A DNA stretch of 64,000 nucleotides from Deinandra increscens subsp. villosa. Taxonomy: Eukaryota > Streptophyta > Magnoliopsida > Asterales > Asteraceae. The DNA lies in the NCBI GenBank assembly GCA_039602395.1, contig JBCNJP010000008.1:18420354-18484353 (forward strand). Direction: 5' to 3'. A program made the position numbers and the translations under genes. The notes under the pieces were generated by a model. It did no database searches, was not told where the DNA came from, and saw nothing but the letters and a program-made list of their open reading frames with translations. Numbering within the stretch: position 1 is the stretch's first letter; the number at the start of each line of letters is the position of its first letter. This document shows, piece after piece, positions 11,461 to 22,444 of this stretch.

Positions 11461-12024
11461 CTGCAAAAGCTTAGAACAGATCCATGATTGTAGACTCAAA
11501 AACTAAGTGAGCGTACCAAATTAGCGATCTGCGGACCAAAATACAACTCAGCGTGCCAAAAATTTTCACGTACCAAACACGGACCAGATTTGCAAAGACG
11601 TACCACCTGGGAACCACTTACCTCCCGTACCAAAATTTGAATATGAACCAAATGGTACGACAAAAACTGCTGCAGACCAAATTATAACCGTCACGGACCA
11701 GAATATGAAGATTGTCTTCCGGACCAAAATGAGCGAACCAAAATCTCTTTGAAGATTTCCTTACAGACCACCTGCGTACCAGGTGTTCTTGATCCGGACC
11801 AAATGCGTACCAACCAGAATCATACAGATTTTCACTATTTTTGGTTTTCTGAACGTGAATTTGATGCAGAACTCAGCGGACACACTCACAAATCATTCTA
11901 AACGTAAAATTCTTATCGAATGGGCGTGAAACTGAGAAGAATTGACAAAATTTTAAGCAAAAAGGTTGTTTCTCTCTCTAGAAACCAAAAACCGATTATA
12001 AATCACAACATATGAGCAAAACCT
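11461..12024 (-). other. Copia B leader with GTACCA/GGACCA word array
   Basis: The untranslated leader lies between the primer site and gag. Positions 11513-11825 hold about 20 words of the GTACCA, GGACCA or GAACCA type, roughly every 15-25 bases. In element sense they read TGGTACG or TGGTCCG. The LTR of this element uses the same words at 20749-20815. Confidence 0.8.
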
Positions 12025-12036
12025 GCTCTTATACCA
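12025..12036 (-). other. Primer-binding site of copia B (mutated)
   Basis: The minus strand reads TGGTATAAGAGC, one mismatch from the TGGTATCAGAGC initiator tRNA-Met site. It lies two bases from the LTR end at 12039. Confidence 0.85.
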
Positions 12037-12038
12037 CT

Positions 12039-12073
12039 TGTAAAACACGTATTGGATCTTGCTAGTGCATGAT
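12039..12073 (-). mobile_element. Copia B 5' LTR, U5 end (split by Athila insertion)
   Basis: The last ~30 bases of the minus-strand LTR (ending ...TTTTACA next to the primer site). The rest of this LTR resumes at 20570 after the Athila-type element. The flanking ATGAT at 12069-12073 is duplicated at 20570-20574. Confidence 0.8.
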
Positions 12074-13816
12074 TAATGTGTTACAAACACATCCTATTTT
12101 CGGGGTCTTTTATATAGATTATTTGAGTTAATTTGAGTCATTTTCCTTTAGTTTTAGTTGTTTTTAGCTAAGTTTGAGTCTTGGAGTTTTTATTTATGTT
12201 TATATATGTTTTTGTAGGTGTTGAGTCAAATCCCGAGGCCACGAGAGAAAGTTAGGAGAAGTGGAAGAAAAATAAATGACAAATGCTGAAAAGGGGTCCC
12301 CAGGCGTATCGCCTGGGGAGGTGAGACTTTCGCGCGATACGCGTGGAGCCAGATAAGTCAACAGAGACCCTAAGTCGGTTTGACCGACTATTTTGTCGTT
12401 CATGGGCCTCAGGCGTATCGCCTACAGATTGGAGACCTCAAAGCGATACGCTTGGAGGGTGTTCGGCCGAGAAAACCTAAATTGTCTTATAAATTCATAT
12501 TTGAGGGTTTCATTCGGGACTTTTTCGACCTGTTGCCGTCCAAAGTAGATTTTAGAGGCGATTTCAAGGCAGAGGAGCCGTAGAGGTCAAGAGGAAGGCC
12601 AGAGATCAAGCATTCGGTTCAACATCGCGTGTCGGGTTTTAACCTTTCCATTGATTTCTTTATTTTCTTATCATAGAATCATGTTTGCTGTGCAAGTTTC
12701 AGACTTTAGCTTTGTTCTTGACTGTGATATGGTCCTAGGCTAAGCAATTAGTGCCGCCTAGGCCAATTGATGACTATTTCACGTTTTTGATTTCTTTCGG
12801 TTTATGACTATTGATGATGGATTTGATATTCTTTAAAGTTCATTAATTTTCTGCAATTGATGTGTGTGACTACATGTTTTAGGTTTAGAATTGTTAATAA
12901 AATCATACTTTGCTTGTGGATGTCTTCCAGTTTGAGTAGAGTAGTTGAATTGCATGCTTTATGTTTGTGATTTACATGATTGCTAATTAGGGTTATCATT
13001 GGTTTGGTTGATAGTTGTTTGCTTGGTTCATGTGGTCTACTACCTTTAGACAAGCTGGAAGGTGATAAGGGTAATGATTAGTCGAGTTGGTTAACTATTT
13101 AGGATCAAATTGTCCCACAAGGAAATTCCCTAGGTTAGTTAATTAATCCGCTGATTGTGTTAATTGTAGGACTTTAGTGAGGCTTCGTCTATCTTAAGGT
13201 GCCCTTGAGTCTATCGAAGGTGGTTAGGATAGGTGGGTTGGGACGAACTCGAAAGGTGAACCAATCGTTCAAGTACTAGAATTATCAGTTATGAACAAGC
13301 CGGAAGGTGACCTGACCAATCAGTGAGCATATTCGATTCTTAGGATTACCTATTGCGTCATACCCGGTAAATGGTCTGGGGTCCACTAGGGTGTTCTCAG
13401 AGTTGTCATTAAGATCCTGATTCCATCATCTTTGTCATAGCCGTTAGAAGTCGATAGCGTGATTTAGGAGTCTAGGTCTAGGTGTACTGTTTCTCTCATC
13501 TGGTTTTCTCTTAGGTTTCCCTTGCTGCCGTTAATTGGTTAATTAATTGAGTTAGTTAGTTTATTTAATTCCTAAAAATTCCAAAAACCCAAATTTGATT
13601 CTCAGTATTTCCATTTCTTAGGTCTAAGTTTATTCTTGTTTTCGTAGTGTCCTAGGTTCGATAATCCGGTCTTACCTTAGCTTTACTATAATCCGACAGG
13701 TTCACTGCCTTAGGGTTCGGTTCGGTTTAGGTTATTTTGGTAAAATTAGGTGTGTCTTAGGTCTAGGTTTTAGTATCCATTTTAGTAGTATTTTTAGTGT
13801 CGTTCCGAACACATCA
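12074..13816 (+). mobile_element. Athila-type gypsy element, 5' LTR
   Basis: About 1.74 kb, nearly identical along its length to 18820-20569 in direct orientation. The opening few bases differ from the 3' copy (GTGTTACAAACACATCC versus GTGTTGCAAACACATCC). It ends AACACATCA, followed by the primer site. It contains a GCGTATCGCC word array and a TATA box. The short ORFs inside (for example 12200-12403 minus) occur at the same offset in both LTRs but have no protein-like features. Confidence 0.93.
12300..12494 (+). promoter_or_regulatory. GCGTATCGCC word array followed by TATA box (Athila 5' LTR)
   Basis: Two near-palindromes (CAGGCGTATCGCCTGG and CAGGCGTATCGCCTA) alternate with GCGATACGC words over 160 bases. 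A TATAAAT at 12488-12494 follows about 30 bases later. The layout is conserved in the 3' LTR (19052-19246). Confidence 0.7.
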
Positions 13817-13822
13817 AGTTTT

Positions 13823-13834
13823 TGGCGCCGTTGC
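13823..13834 (+). other. Primer-binding site, Athila type
   Basis: TGGCGCCGTTGC lies six bases after the LTR end. This is the site typical of Athila-lineage gypsy elements. Confidence 0.9.
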
Positions 13835-14039
13835 AGGGGATGCTTGGTAATAGCGAAATTAACTTTGATTTTTAGATTAGGATTAATTGTGTGCTTTTTC
13901 TTTTTTCTTTGCGTGCTTAGTTAATTTAATTTTAGTTTGTGCCTGAGGATTTAAGTGTGTCTTTACTTTGTTTTCTGCCTTATTTCGTGTGCCTTAGTTA
14001 AAATTAGGTTTAATTATTTTTGGTGTGCTTTTCTAGTTT

Positions 14040-14747
14040 ATGCTCCAAACCCGTTCCAAAGGTCCGCCTGAGTTTTCTGCTACGTCTGAACCCGAGAGAG
14101 ATTTCCACGAGCGCATCCGTGAGCTGCGTGAGCAACTGAGAGCCATTCGTGATAGTAAGGTACACACCCCTAAAACCGTTTCTCGTTTACTTCCGCCCAT
14201 TCCATTTCCTGATTTGAATATGGCTGCTAGACTTACTGTTCATGAAATAGCTAGTGACAGAGTCGTAGATGCTAGGTTTTCCATTGCACCCACCACCATT
14301 GCTAACACTGCCAACTGGCAAATTCCATCTCATGTCCTGAACACCTTGACCCAAACCATTCAATTCCATGGCCTAGATGAGGAGGACGCACCCACTCACT
14401 TATCTCGATTCGTACGTATCTGTGCCACTTTTGGTCTCAATGGCGTTCAACCTGAAACCGTCTACCTTCGCTTGTTCCCATTTTCACTCACCGCCCGTGC
14501 TGCCCAGTGGCTTGAAACCCTTCCCGTAAACTCGATTGCAACTTGGGCCGATCTTCAACAAAAATTCCTGAAAAAGTATCATTCGCCCGCGAAAGCCGCA
14601 CGTATGAGGGAGCAGATTCACCCTATTCGCATGGACCCTGACGAGCCATACTATCTTGCGTACGAGCGCTTTCTTCTGAGCAAATGTCTGCAACACGGGT
14701 TGACGGACTGGGCGATCATAGAAAAGTTCTACAATGGACTTCCTTAA
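14040..14747 (+). pseudogene. Athila-type gag, capsid region
   Basis: A 235-codon frame from ATG 14040, ending at TAA 14745-14747. Residues about 100-230 match the retrotransposon gag domain: a hydrophobic helix with LFPFSLTARAAQWLETLP, then WADLQQKFLKKYHSPAKAARMREQI, then DEPYYLAYERFLLSKC. The same frame continues past the stop (KEFNISAGGHMMEKITVDEC...) to about 14960, so the TAA is probably a nonsense mutation. Known role: capsid formation and RNA packaging. The leader before it (13835-14039) shows nothing else. Confidence 0.9.
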
Positions 14748-16102
14748 TCTGTTCAGAAAGAGTTCAATATTTCGGCTGGAGGTCACATGATGGAAAAGAT
14801 CACTGTGGATGAATGCAAATCACTTTTTGAGAGCTTTGCACTTGCTGAACAGCAGACACCCGGAGATCGGAGAGCCACCTTTCCCCGACTAGATCACTCA
14901 TACCATCTACATCTACCCGGGGTGTCCATCACATTGGCTCAGAGACCACGAAGCCTAAGGAGTTAGAGAATATCTATAGGGATTTAGAAGAAATCAAACT
15001 CCATATTAAAGCCAAATGTGAGCTGTGTAGAGGCACTCACGACACCCGAGACTACCCGCTTGCTCCCGTTGAGCAAGTAGATTATATTGGAAACCGACAC
15101 CAGTTCGGTAATTCATTCCAGTCCGGGTGGAGGAGTGGCCAGAATTCAGGATGGCGAGAGGGAGGAAACCCACCTGGTTTTCCACCGAGGAATAACTATG
15201 GTGGAGGAGATGATGGGCCTGGTTTTAAGGAGATCAGGGAGCTTATTGCTAACCAGACCCAGATCCTGCAGCAGATAGTGGCGAGAGATGAGGGGACGCA
15301 GAAGAAGCTGGCAGAGCATGACACGTTACTGAGAAATCAACAAGCTTCGTTCTTGGATTTACAGCGTTCGGTGGGAGATATCGCAAAGCAGCTGAAGGAG
15401 CTCAATTCTTGTGGTGGTCAGTTTTCCAGTAGTACTTACAAAAACCCCAACGCAAATGTCAATGCCATTACTACTAGGAGCGGGAAAGTAGTTCAGAGTC
15501 CATCACCGGCGGTAGTTGAGGAGGAACCGGTTGATGAGGAGTTGGAGTTAGAGACGCCTGATGGGAGGGTGCATCCGAGCGTAACGCCAGCATGTACCAC
15601 ACCAAACGTCGAGGCTGAAGTAAATAAACCCACTAAGAAAGCGAAGAAGAAGGTCCGATTCGAAGAGAGACCCATCACTGCCGAGGACCTCAAGCGTGTG
15701 CCATATCCCGCTAGACTGATCCAACAAAAATATGCGCGAGAGTATGGTGAGTTTCTAGAGCTTCTTAAGCAACTTAGGATTACATTACCTTTCACTGATG
15801 TTTTTAAACAAATGCCTAAGTATGCTAAATTTTTAAAAGACATGTTAACAAATAAAAATAAGCTAGAAAATTTGTCCAATGTTACACTTGATGCCCAATG
15901 CTCCGCAATAGTACAAAATAAATTACCCGAGAAACTTAATGAACCAGGGACCTTTACAATTCCTTGCACTTTTGGTGATTCTTCTGTCACACGTGCCTTA
16001 GCTGATCTAGGTGCTTCTATAAATGTTATGCCTTTTTCTGTTTTTTCAGCACCTAGGATTAGGCGAATTAGAGCCCACTTTAAAGAACATATTTTTAGCT
16101 GA
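14748..16102 (+). pseudogene. Athila-type gag C-terminus and N-terminal part of protease
   Basis: After the stop the frame runs on to about 14960, then shifts to another frame that stays open to 16102. It holds a degenerate zinc knuckle (CELCRGTHDTRDY, with the final Cys changed to Tyr), a Gly/Asn-rich stretch, a coiled coil (QILQQIVARDEGTQKKLAEH...), a Lys-rich segment and the start of an aspartic protease with ADLGASINVMP near 16010. The DLGAS form of the active site is usual in Athila elements. A frameshift near 16030 separates it from the protease C-terminal half. Confidence 0.88.
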
Positions 16103-16478
16103 CAAATCGGTTGTTAGGCCCAAAGGAATAGTGGAAAATGTACTTGTGCAAGATGATAAATTTTTGTTCCCTATAGACTTTGTGGTAGTTGACAGTGCAT
16201 ATGATGCAAGCTGCCCATTGATTCTAGGTAGGCCTTTCCTTAGGACTGCCCGGGCGTTAGTTGATGTTTTTGCGGGCACCATCACTTTGAGGGTTGAGAG
16301 TGAATCGGTAGAGTTTAGGGTTGGTGGGTCTAGTGACAAGAACAACGAATCCGTTTACTTTTTAGGATCTTTCATGTCTATGGTGGATAGTTGTGTTAGT
16401 TATGTCACGGGTGAGGATCTAGTGGTAGTTGGAAATAGGTTGGAGGGTGAACCGGTTGTTGTAGATAAGTGTGGGTAA
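16023..16478 (+). pseudogene. Athila-type protease, C-terminal half
   Basis: Shifted frame containing PLILGRPFLRTARALVDV, the hydrophobic LG strand and flap end of retropepsin. SCVSYVTGEDLVVVGNRLEGEPVV follows. The same tail occurs in the miniature Athila relative N near 47500-47770 (minus), so it is a genuine part of the family protein. Stop at 16476-16478. Confidence 0.87.
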
Positions 16479-16872
16479 GATCCCGGGGGGTTAGAGGTAT
16501 TAGTTGATAAAAATGAGATTTTTGACCCGTTAGTAGAACCCGAGAGTGAAGTGGTAGTGAGAGAGATGTTGGTGGTTGAGAATAGGTGTAGGAGAGCCAC
16601 ACTTGGCGATGTAGGTGAACTTGAAGGTGGTTGTTAGTGAGAATGACCCGACTTTGAGTTTTCTAGAGAGAATTAAGTTTCTACCGGGTCGTTATAAGCA
16701 TTGGAAGGTTAAACACTTGTTGGAGTCCATAAAGTTGGTTGCTTTGAGGATTAGGAAGTTAGTTGGTAGTTTGGAGGAGGAGAACCGGTTAGTAACCGGT
16801 AGTTTTGTGGTAAAAGATGTGAAATCCAAACCTCCGGATGGGTTGGGAGGTTGTTTTTCTGTTGTTTGCTGA
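16479..16872 (+). pseudogene. Tail of the Athila gag-protease polyprotein; no RT follows
   Basis: The protease frame reads on past the stop as an acidic segment to 16636. A second frame (16615-16872) continues with ERIKFLPGRYKHWKVKHLLESIKLVALRIRKLV and ends at TGA 16870-16872. I do not recognise a domain. Reverse transcriptase, RNase H and integrase, expected here, are absent. The remaining 1.9 kb to the 3' LTR is non-coding. Confidence 0.6.
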
Positions 16873-18819
16873 ATGTTTAAGTGGTCGGGCTGTATATTTT
16901 GTAATTGTGGTTTTTAATTTTCTGCAATTTTTGTTTTGTGTGCATTTTGCGTTTTTTTTTTTCGTTTTGTGTTTTTTTTTCGGTGTTTGCAGGTGATTCT
17001 GGAGATTCAAGATCTAGACAATGTGAGTTGTGCAGGCCAAATTTGCAGGTTTGAGCTGAGAATTTCGACTATAGGCTAGAGTGGAGAGAAAAGAGATAGA
17101 AAAATTTTAGGGTCAAAATCCCAAAAATTCCCTGGAAAAGTCGTTCCAGGCGTATCGCCTGGAGGTTGGTAGGTAATAGGCGATACGCGTGGAAGTGTGT
17201 TGTGGAGCCGGTTATTTTGTTGTCCTAGGCGTATCGCCTGGGACCGTCATGGCTGTAGGAGATACGCCTAAAGGAGGTAATTCAGAAAATTTGTAATTTT
17301 AAATTTTATTATTTCTGGCTACCAAATTTATTCCAGTTCGTTTGCGGTCGATGTTCTGAGTCTTTGGAGTTGCAGGTGACACATTTCAATTTATTTTATC
17401 CTATTTTTGGTCTTATTATTTTTATTGTTCGTGATTAATTTTTCTTTTCGTCGAGTGTGTTTGTTTTGTCATTATACAAGTCCGATGATATTCGTGAATA
17501 GGATGTGGACATATACGTCAAAGGAGGACCTGCGGTCACGAGCTCGCCTGCTAGTCATCTAAATCAATAATCAGGGGAGTCCGTTCCAGTTTATTTTTTT
17601 TATTTTTCGTTGCATTTTTATTTTTCGTGTGCTTATTTTTATTTTTGTTTTATTTTTATTTCCATTCCACATTGAGGGCAATGTGTAATTCAAGTGTGGG
17701 GATGGGAGACTTATATCTTGAGTCTGTTTATTTTTTTAGTGTGTCTTTGAAAAAAAATTTGAAAAATGGTTCAAAAATGTCTGAGAATCTGGCTGCAATT
17801 TAAATGGAAAATGATAGGTACAATCAGGCTTTGGGTTTCTAATTTTATGCTAAATATAAATAATAAATAAAAGTTGAAAGCATTTCCGGTTAGGGATGTA
17901 TTGGTAGGCCCAGCTGACTTAGTAAAGATTAAATATCCTATTGTGTTTATTGTTGTATAAATATGTAATTAATCAGTCTGTTAGTGGGTTCCCATTTTAG
18001 GAGTGATAGGAATACTGAAACTGAGGATTATGAGGAAAGAGACCCCTTTAGGCTAGATACTTCTATGTTCTTAGAATACCTGGCACGTTATGATCTTTTT
18101 GCGAAAGCAAATCCGAGAAATAACGGCGCCCCATTTTTCCATCATGAGCATATTAGATAATAATTTGGTTAATGCATTTAGAGTGAAGGGACAAAATACT
18201 CATGTACGAACTAAGGATAGTATCCCGTGGTAAGTACCTTTGATGATGTTCTGGATCTCGCGGGCAAAATACTCACGTGTGATTTTGGGGATAACATCTC
18301 GAAAAAATGACTCTGATGATATCCGTTGGTAAACTTAGTTAAAATTGACCAATAAAAAAAATAAAAAAGGAAAAAGAAAAAAAAAGAAGAGAAAATGAAA
18401 AGAAAGTATATATAAATATGCTAGAGTAGAGAATAAATGCTCAAAAGTTCGCATTCCATTAAATTCCATCATTCTTTAGACATCTTTGTATCTGACTTAA
18501 GGGGGTGGTGAAAATCTAAAACTTAAATCATTAATAAACTTTACATGGACCGAATATGATTCGGGATTAGGTTGAACTTGATCTTTCTAGTGTGGGACAC
18601 ATAGGCAAGACTGAAATATATCTAGTAAATCATAAACACCTTGGGGGCTCAAAGGTCAGTGGTTGGGTTTAATCGGATCGAAATATCGATAATTGCTACC
18701 GGGATGTAAGTAAGCTATGTAAATTATAAAATTTGAAATTATGAGTTGTTAGAAATCAAAGTCCTGGTTATGATTCATTGCAGTATTTTTCGAGGACGAA
18801 AAAAGAGTCAGTGTGGGGA
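16873..18819 (+). other. Athila-type element, non-coding 3' region with polypurine tract
   Basis: No credible ORF. It contains T-rich tracts (16950-16980), a GCGTATCGCC word array (17146-17273), the conserved Athila tract GAGGGCAATGTGTAATTCAAG near 17673 followed by GTGTGGGGATGG, an A/G-rich stretch (18355-18410), and GTGTGGGGATG just before the 3' LTR, which is the probable polypurine tract. CGAGGACGAAAA at 18791 is a sequence commonly seen just before gypsy 3' LTRs. Confidence 0.75.
17146..17273 (+). repeat. Second GCGTATCGCC word array, internal 3' region
   Basis: CCAGGCGTATCGCCTGG and CTAGGCGTATCGCCTGG alternate with GCGATACGCG and GAGATACGCC words. The same vocabulary is used in both LTRs of this element, but here it is about 1.5 kb before the 3' LTR and no TATA box follows. 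Confidence 0.85.
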
Positions 18820-20569
18820 TGTTTGTTGTGTTGCAAACACATCCTATTTCTGGGGTCTTTTATATACATTATTTGAGTTTATTTGAGTCAGTTTCCTTTT
18901 TTGTTTTAGTTGTTTTTAGCTAAGTTTGAGTCTTGGAGTTTTTATTTATGTTTATATATGTTTTTGTAGGTGTTGAGTCAAATCCCGAGGCCACGAGAGA
19001 AAGTTAGGAGAAGTGGAAGAAAAATAAATGACAAATGCTGAAAAGGGGTCCCCAGGCGTATCGCCTAGGGAGGTGAGACTTCCGCGCGATACGCGTGGAG
19101 CCAGATAAGTCAACAGAGGCCATAAGTCGGTTTGACCGACTATTTTGTCGTTCATGGGCCTCAGGCGTATCGCCTACAGATTGGAGACCTCCAAGCGATA
19201 CGCTTGGAGGGTGTTCGGCCGAGAAAACCTAAATTGTCTTATAAATTTGTATTTGAGGGTTTCATTCGGGACTTTTTGGACCTGTTGCCGTCCAAAGTAG
19301 ATTTTAGAGGCGATTTCAAGGCAGAGGAGCAGTAGAGGTCAAGAGGAAGGCCAGAGATCAAGCATTCAGTTCAACATCGCGTGTCGGGTTTTAACCTTTC
19401 CATTGATTTCTCTATTTTCTTATCATAGAATCATGTTTGCTGTGCAAGTTTCAGACTTTAGCTTTGTTCTTGACTGTAATATGGTCCAAGGCTAAGCAAT
19501 TAGTGCCGCCTAGGCCAATTGATGACTATTTCACGTTTTTGATTTCTTTCGGTTTATGACAATTGATGATGGATTTGATATTCTTTAAAGTTCATTAATT
19601 TTCTGCAATTGATGTGTGTGACTACATGTTTTAGGTTTAGAATTGTTAATAAAATCATACTTTGCTTGTGGATGTCTTCCAGTTTGAGTAGAGTAGTTGA
19701 ATTGCATGCTTTATGTTTGTGATTTACATGATTGCTAATTAGGGTTATCATTGGTTTGGTTAATATTTGTTTGCTTGGTTCATGTGGTCTACTACCTTTA
19801 GACAAGCTGGAAGGTGATAAGGGTAATGATTAGTCGAGTTGGTTAACTATTTAGGATCAAATTGTCCCACAAGGAAATTCCCTAGGTTAGTTAATTAATC
19901 TGCTGATTGTGTTAATTGTAGAACTTTAGTGAGGCTTCGTCTATCTTAAGGTGCCCTAGAGTCTGTCGAAGGTGGTTAGGATAGGTGGGCTGGGACGAAC
20001 TCGAAAGGTGAACCAATCGTTCAAAAACTCGAATTATCAGTTAGGAACAAGCCGGAAGGTGACCTGACCAATCAGTGAGCATATTCGATTCTTAGGATTA
20101 CCTATTGCGTCATACCCGGTAAATGGTCTGGGGTCCACTAGGGTGTTCTTAGAGTTGTCTTTAAGATCCTGACTCCATCATCTTTGTCATAGCCGTTAGA
20201 AGTCGATAGCGTGATTTAGGAGTCTAGGTCTAGGTGGTACTGTTTCTCTCATCTGGTTTTCTCTTATGTTTCCCTTGCTGCCGTTAATTGGTTAATTAAT
20301 TGAGTTAGTTAGTTTATTTAATTCCTAAAAATTCCAAAAACCCAAATTTGATTCTCAGTATTTCCATTTCTTAGGTCTAGGTTTATTCTTGTTTTCGTAG
20401 TGTCCTAGGTTCGATAATCCGGTCTTACCTTAGCTTTACTATAATCCGACAGGTTCACTGCCTTAGGGTTCGGTTCGATTTAGGTTATTTCGGTAAAATT
20501 AGGTGTGTCTTAGGTCTAGGTTTTAGTATCCATTTTAGTAGTATTTTTAGTGTCGTTCCGAACACATCA
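18820..20569 (+). mobile_element. Athila-type gypsy element, 3' LTR
   Basis: Direct repeat of 12074-13816, starting TGTTTGTTGTG and ending AACACATCA. A few dozen substitutions and small indels separate the two LTRs by eye. It is followed by ATGAT (20570-20574), matching 12069-12073, a likely 5-bp target-site duplication. The sequence just outside continues the LTR of copia B. Confidence 0.93.
19052..19246 (+). promoter_or_regulatory. GCGTATCGCC word array and TATA box (Athila 3' LTR)
   Basis: Same arrangement as 12300-12494, with TATAAAT at 19240-19246. Differences between the copies fall partly within the words, for example GCCTGGGG versus GCCTAGGG. Confidence 0.7.
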
Positions 20570-20895
20570 ATGATTGTAATCGGAATTGTAACACACGAGG
20601 TAAATAATAGATCTTCGATTGATTTCACGCTCGGTTATACAGAGAGAGATTACAGAGAGTAAACACATTGAAAACACAGAGTTAAACTCACAACTCTCAC
20701 AACTAGTTCTCTCAAACACGAGCTAAACATATTTATACTAAGTCTGTCCAACGTACCATATAACCAACGTACCAGATGGTTCGTGCGTACCATCTGTTCC
20801 GCCCCTGGTACGCTGGGGACAAAATACACAAAACTATCTATACAATATAGACAAATCACCTAGACCTAGCACTACACTACATAACATGTTCTAAC
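20570..20895 (-). mobile_element. Copia B 5' LTR, main part
   Basis: Continuation of the LTR at 12039-12073. In minus orientation it starts near GTTAGAACATG (about 20895), has a word array (20815-20749), a TATA box (forward TATTTATA, 20730-20737), then CT-rich R-U5. The right border is not crisp because the expected TGTTAG end reads TAGTTAG. aORF sequence of element G lies immediately to its right. Confidence 0.8.
20730..20815 (-). promoter_or_regulatory. GTACCA word array next to TATA box (copia B LTR)
   Basis: On the minus strand CCAGCGTACCAGG, ACAGATGGTACG, GAACCATCTGGTACG and GGTACG (twice more) end about 10 bases before TATAAATA. ACAGATGGTACG and CGAACCATCTGG are near-complements and can pair. 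Confidence 0.7.
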
Positions 20896-21014
20896 TATTT
20901 TTGAACAAAAACTTAAACGTTTACGCAAATGGATAATAATTGACGAATTTGGTGAACATTTTTTTTATTAAAACAATGGATTTATTGAATATTTCATTTT
21001 ATGTGTTTTCAAAA

Positions 21015-22242
21015 ATGACGGACGATTTAAAAGTTGGATAGACATAATCTTTATGCTCATCTTGGAATTAGCAGATCAAAGATCGTTAAATTCGGTGGAA
21101 CTGGAATCTTTGATTTTTTTAAACGATCAAGGGTCCACTATGAAATTTGTGAAGATTGTGATACTTATCGTGACATTCTAACTAAATTCTGGACTTCTGC
21201 TCGTACAATTACCGATGGTCCCATCAGAATATCTGGGACAGTTCAAAATACAACAGTTGAATTAACTGAGGCTGATTTCAGACGAGTACTGAAGTTTGAT
21301 GGGGATGATTTGACAGCTCTGTTGGAATTTGACAAAGCTGATAATGTAGCATTGTTGAAAAGGATTTGGTATGTTGAAGATCCTAACAAATATTGGGTGT
21401 CTAAGTCAGAGTTCTGTGTCCCGTACAAGTTCCTGATTCATGTGTTACTTCACTGCTTAGGGAACAAAATTTCTGGACATGATGAGATAGACCCAATGAT
21501 GTTGTCAATTATGAATGCCCTAATTCTTAACCGTCCTTACAATTTTGCTGGCTTGATATTTCACTACATGAGAGACAATCTGGTGACTCAACACAAGAGG
21601 GTGTTATTGTATCTAAGATTCACTCAGATGATCTTGAATGATTTGTATCCAAATTTGATCAAGACTGAGACTGAGAAGATGGTTTCGAAACACATGAGTG
21701 AAACCAGTGTGGGTACTCTGACAACGTATCAAAAGAAGAAGGAAAATGAGCATCCACTGATGAAAAGACTGATTAGTCACTTGGCGAATGCTAATTATGT
21801 AGCACCAGCCAATGGTGCACCGCGTCATGAAGAAGGAAGTTCCGAAGAAGAACAGGATTATTCATGGTTAGAGGAAAGATAACAACAGCAACAACAACTG
21901 AAACAGAAAAGACAAAGAAGACAACAATCACAGTCACCCCCCAGTCGTAACTGAGCCTGCTGTAACTGAGCCAGCAGTCACTGAACCTGTTGTTTCAGCA
22001 CCTGAGGTGCAAGCTAGTGTGAATGTATCCGATCCTATTGCAGTAAATACCCTGATAGATGAAGATGAGACTGATAATGAGGACATGGAGATTAATTCTG
22101 AAGATAATTCTAACACCAACAATCCAATAGCGTTAATCTCTGTGGGAGCTAGACAAGTACCGGTCAAGAAAAGTAGTAATGAACATTTTGAACACCGGGT
22201 CATAAAGAACAAGGGTAATGAACGCTATCGGTCATGTTTATG
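21015..22242 (+). pseudogene. Additional ORF (aORF) of element G, N-terminal half
   Basis: From an ATG at 21015 (a frameshift near 21028 is needed) the protein has a globular N-terminal region of about 230 residues: FWTSARTITDGPIRISGTVQ, TEADFRRVLKFDGDD, PYKFLIHVLLHCLGNK, and FAGLIFHYMRDNLVT ... LYLRFTQMILNDLYP. From memory this matches the extra ORF found beside pol in many Asteraceae copia polyproteins. Element E has a relative at 37771-38713. A Glu/Ser-rich acidic linker with repeated VTEP follows. Stops and frame changes occur near 21880 and 22240. Function unknown; it is neither gag nor a recognisable envelope. Confidence 0.75.
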
Positions 22243-22444
22243 AAGATAAAGCTCCATCTGATACTAATGAAGACTCTAATCCTGATGATAATGCCGGTAA
22301 GGGAAAGGATAAACAACCGGTTACTTCTTCTTCTACACAGAAATCATAAAAAAGAAGGAAGACGGTTGTAAATGGTGGTCGAGAGCGTCCAAAGATGTTA
22401 AAACATACTGAAATTTTGCAAAGATATGTCAGCAGTGAGTCTCC

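Noticed and set aside
12200..12403. ORF on the minus strand that is also present at 18952-19155
   Set aside because: Same position in both LTRs simply because they are duplicates; overlaps the word array and TATA box; no protein-like composition.
12808..13053. Minus-strand ORF repeated at 19554-19805
   Set aside because: Again an LTR duplicate; low-complexity frame opposite T-rich sequence.
18355..18410. A/G-rich tract as polypurine primer of the Athila element
   Set aside because: About 400 bases from the LTR; GTGTGGGGATG next to the LTR at 18811 is the better candidate.
21943..22030. VTEP repeats as a minisatellite
   Set aside because: Codon-level repeat in the aORF linker with few units; the relative L has a similar Pro/Val/Glu linker without exact repeats.
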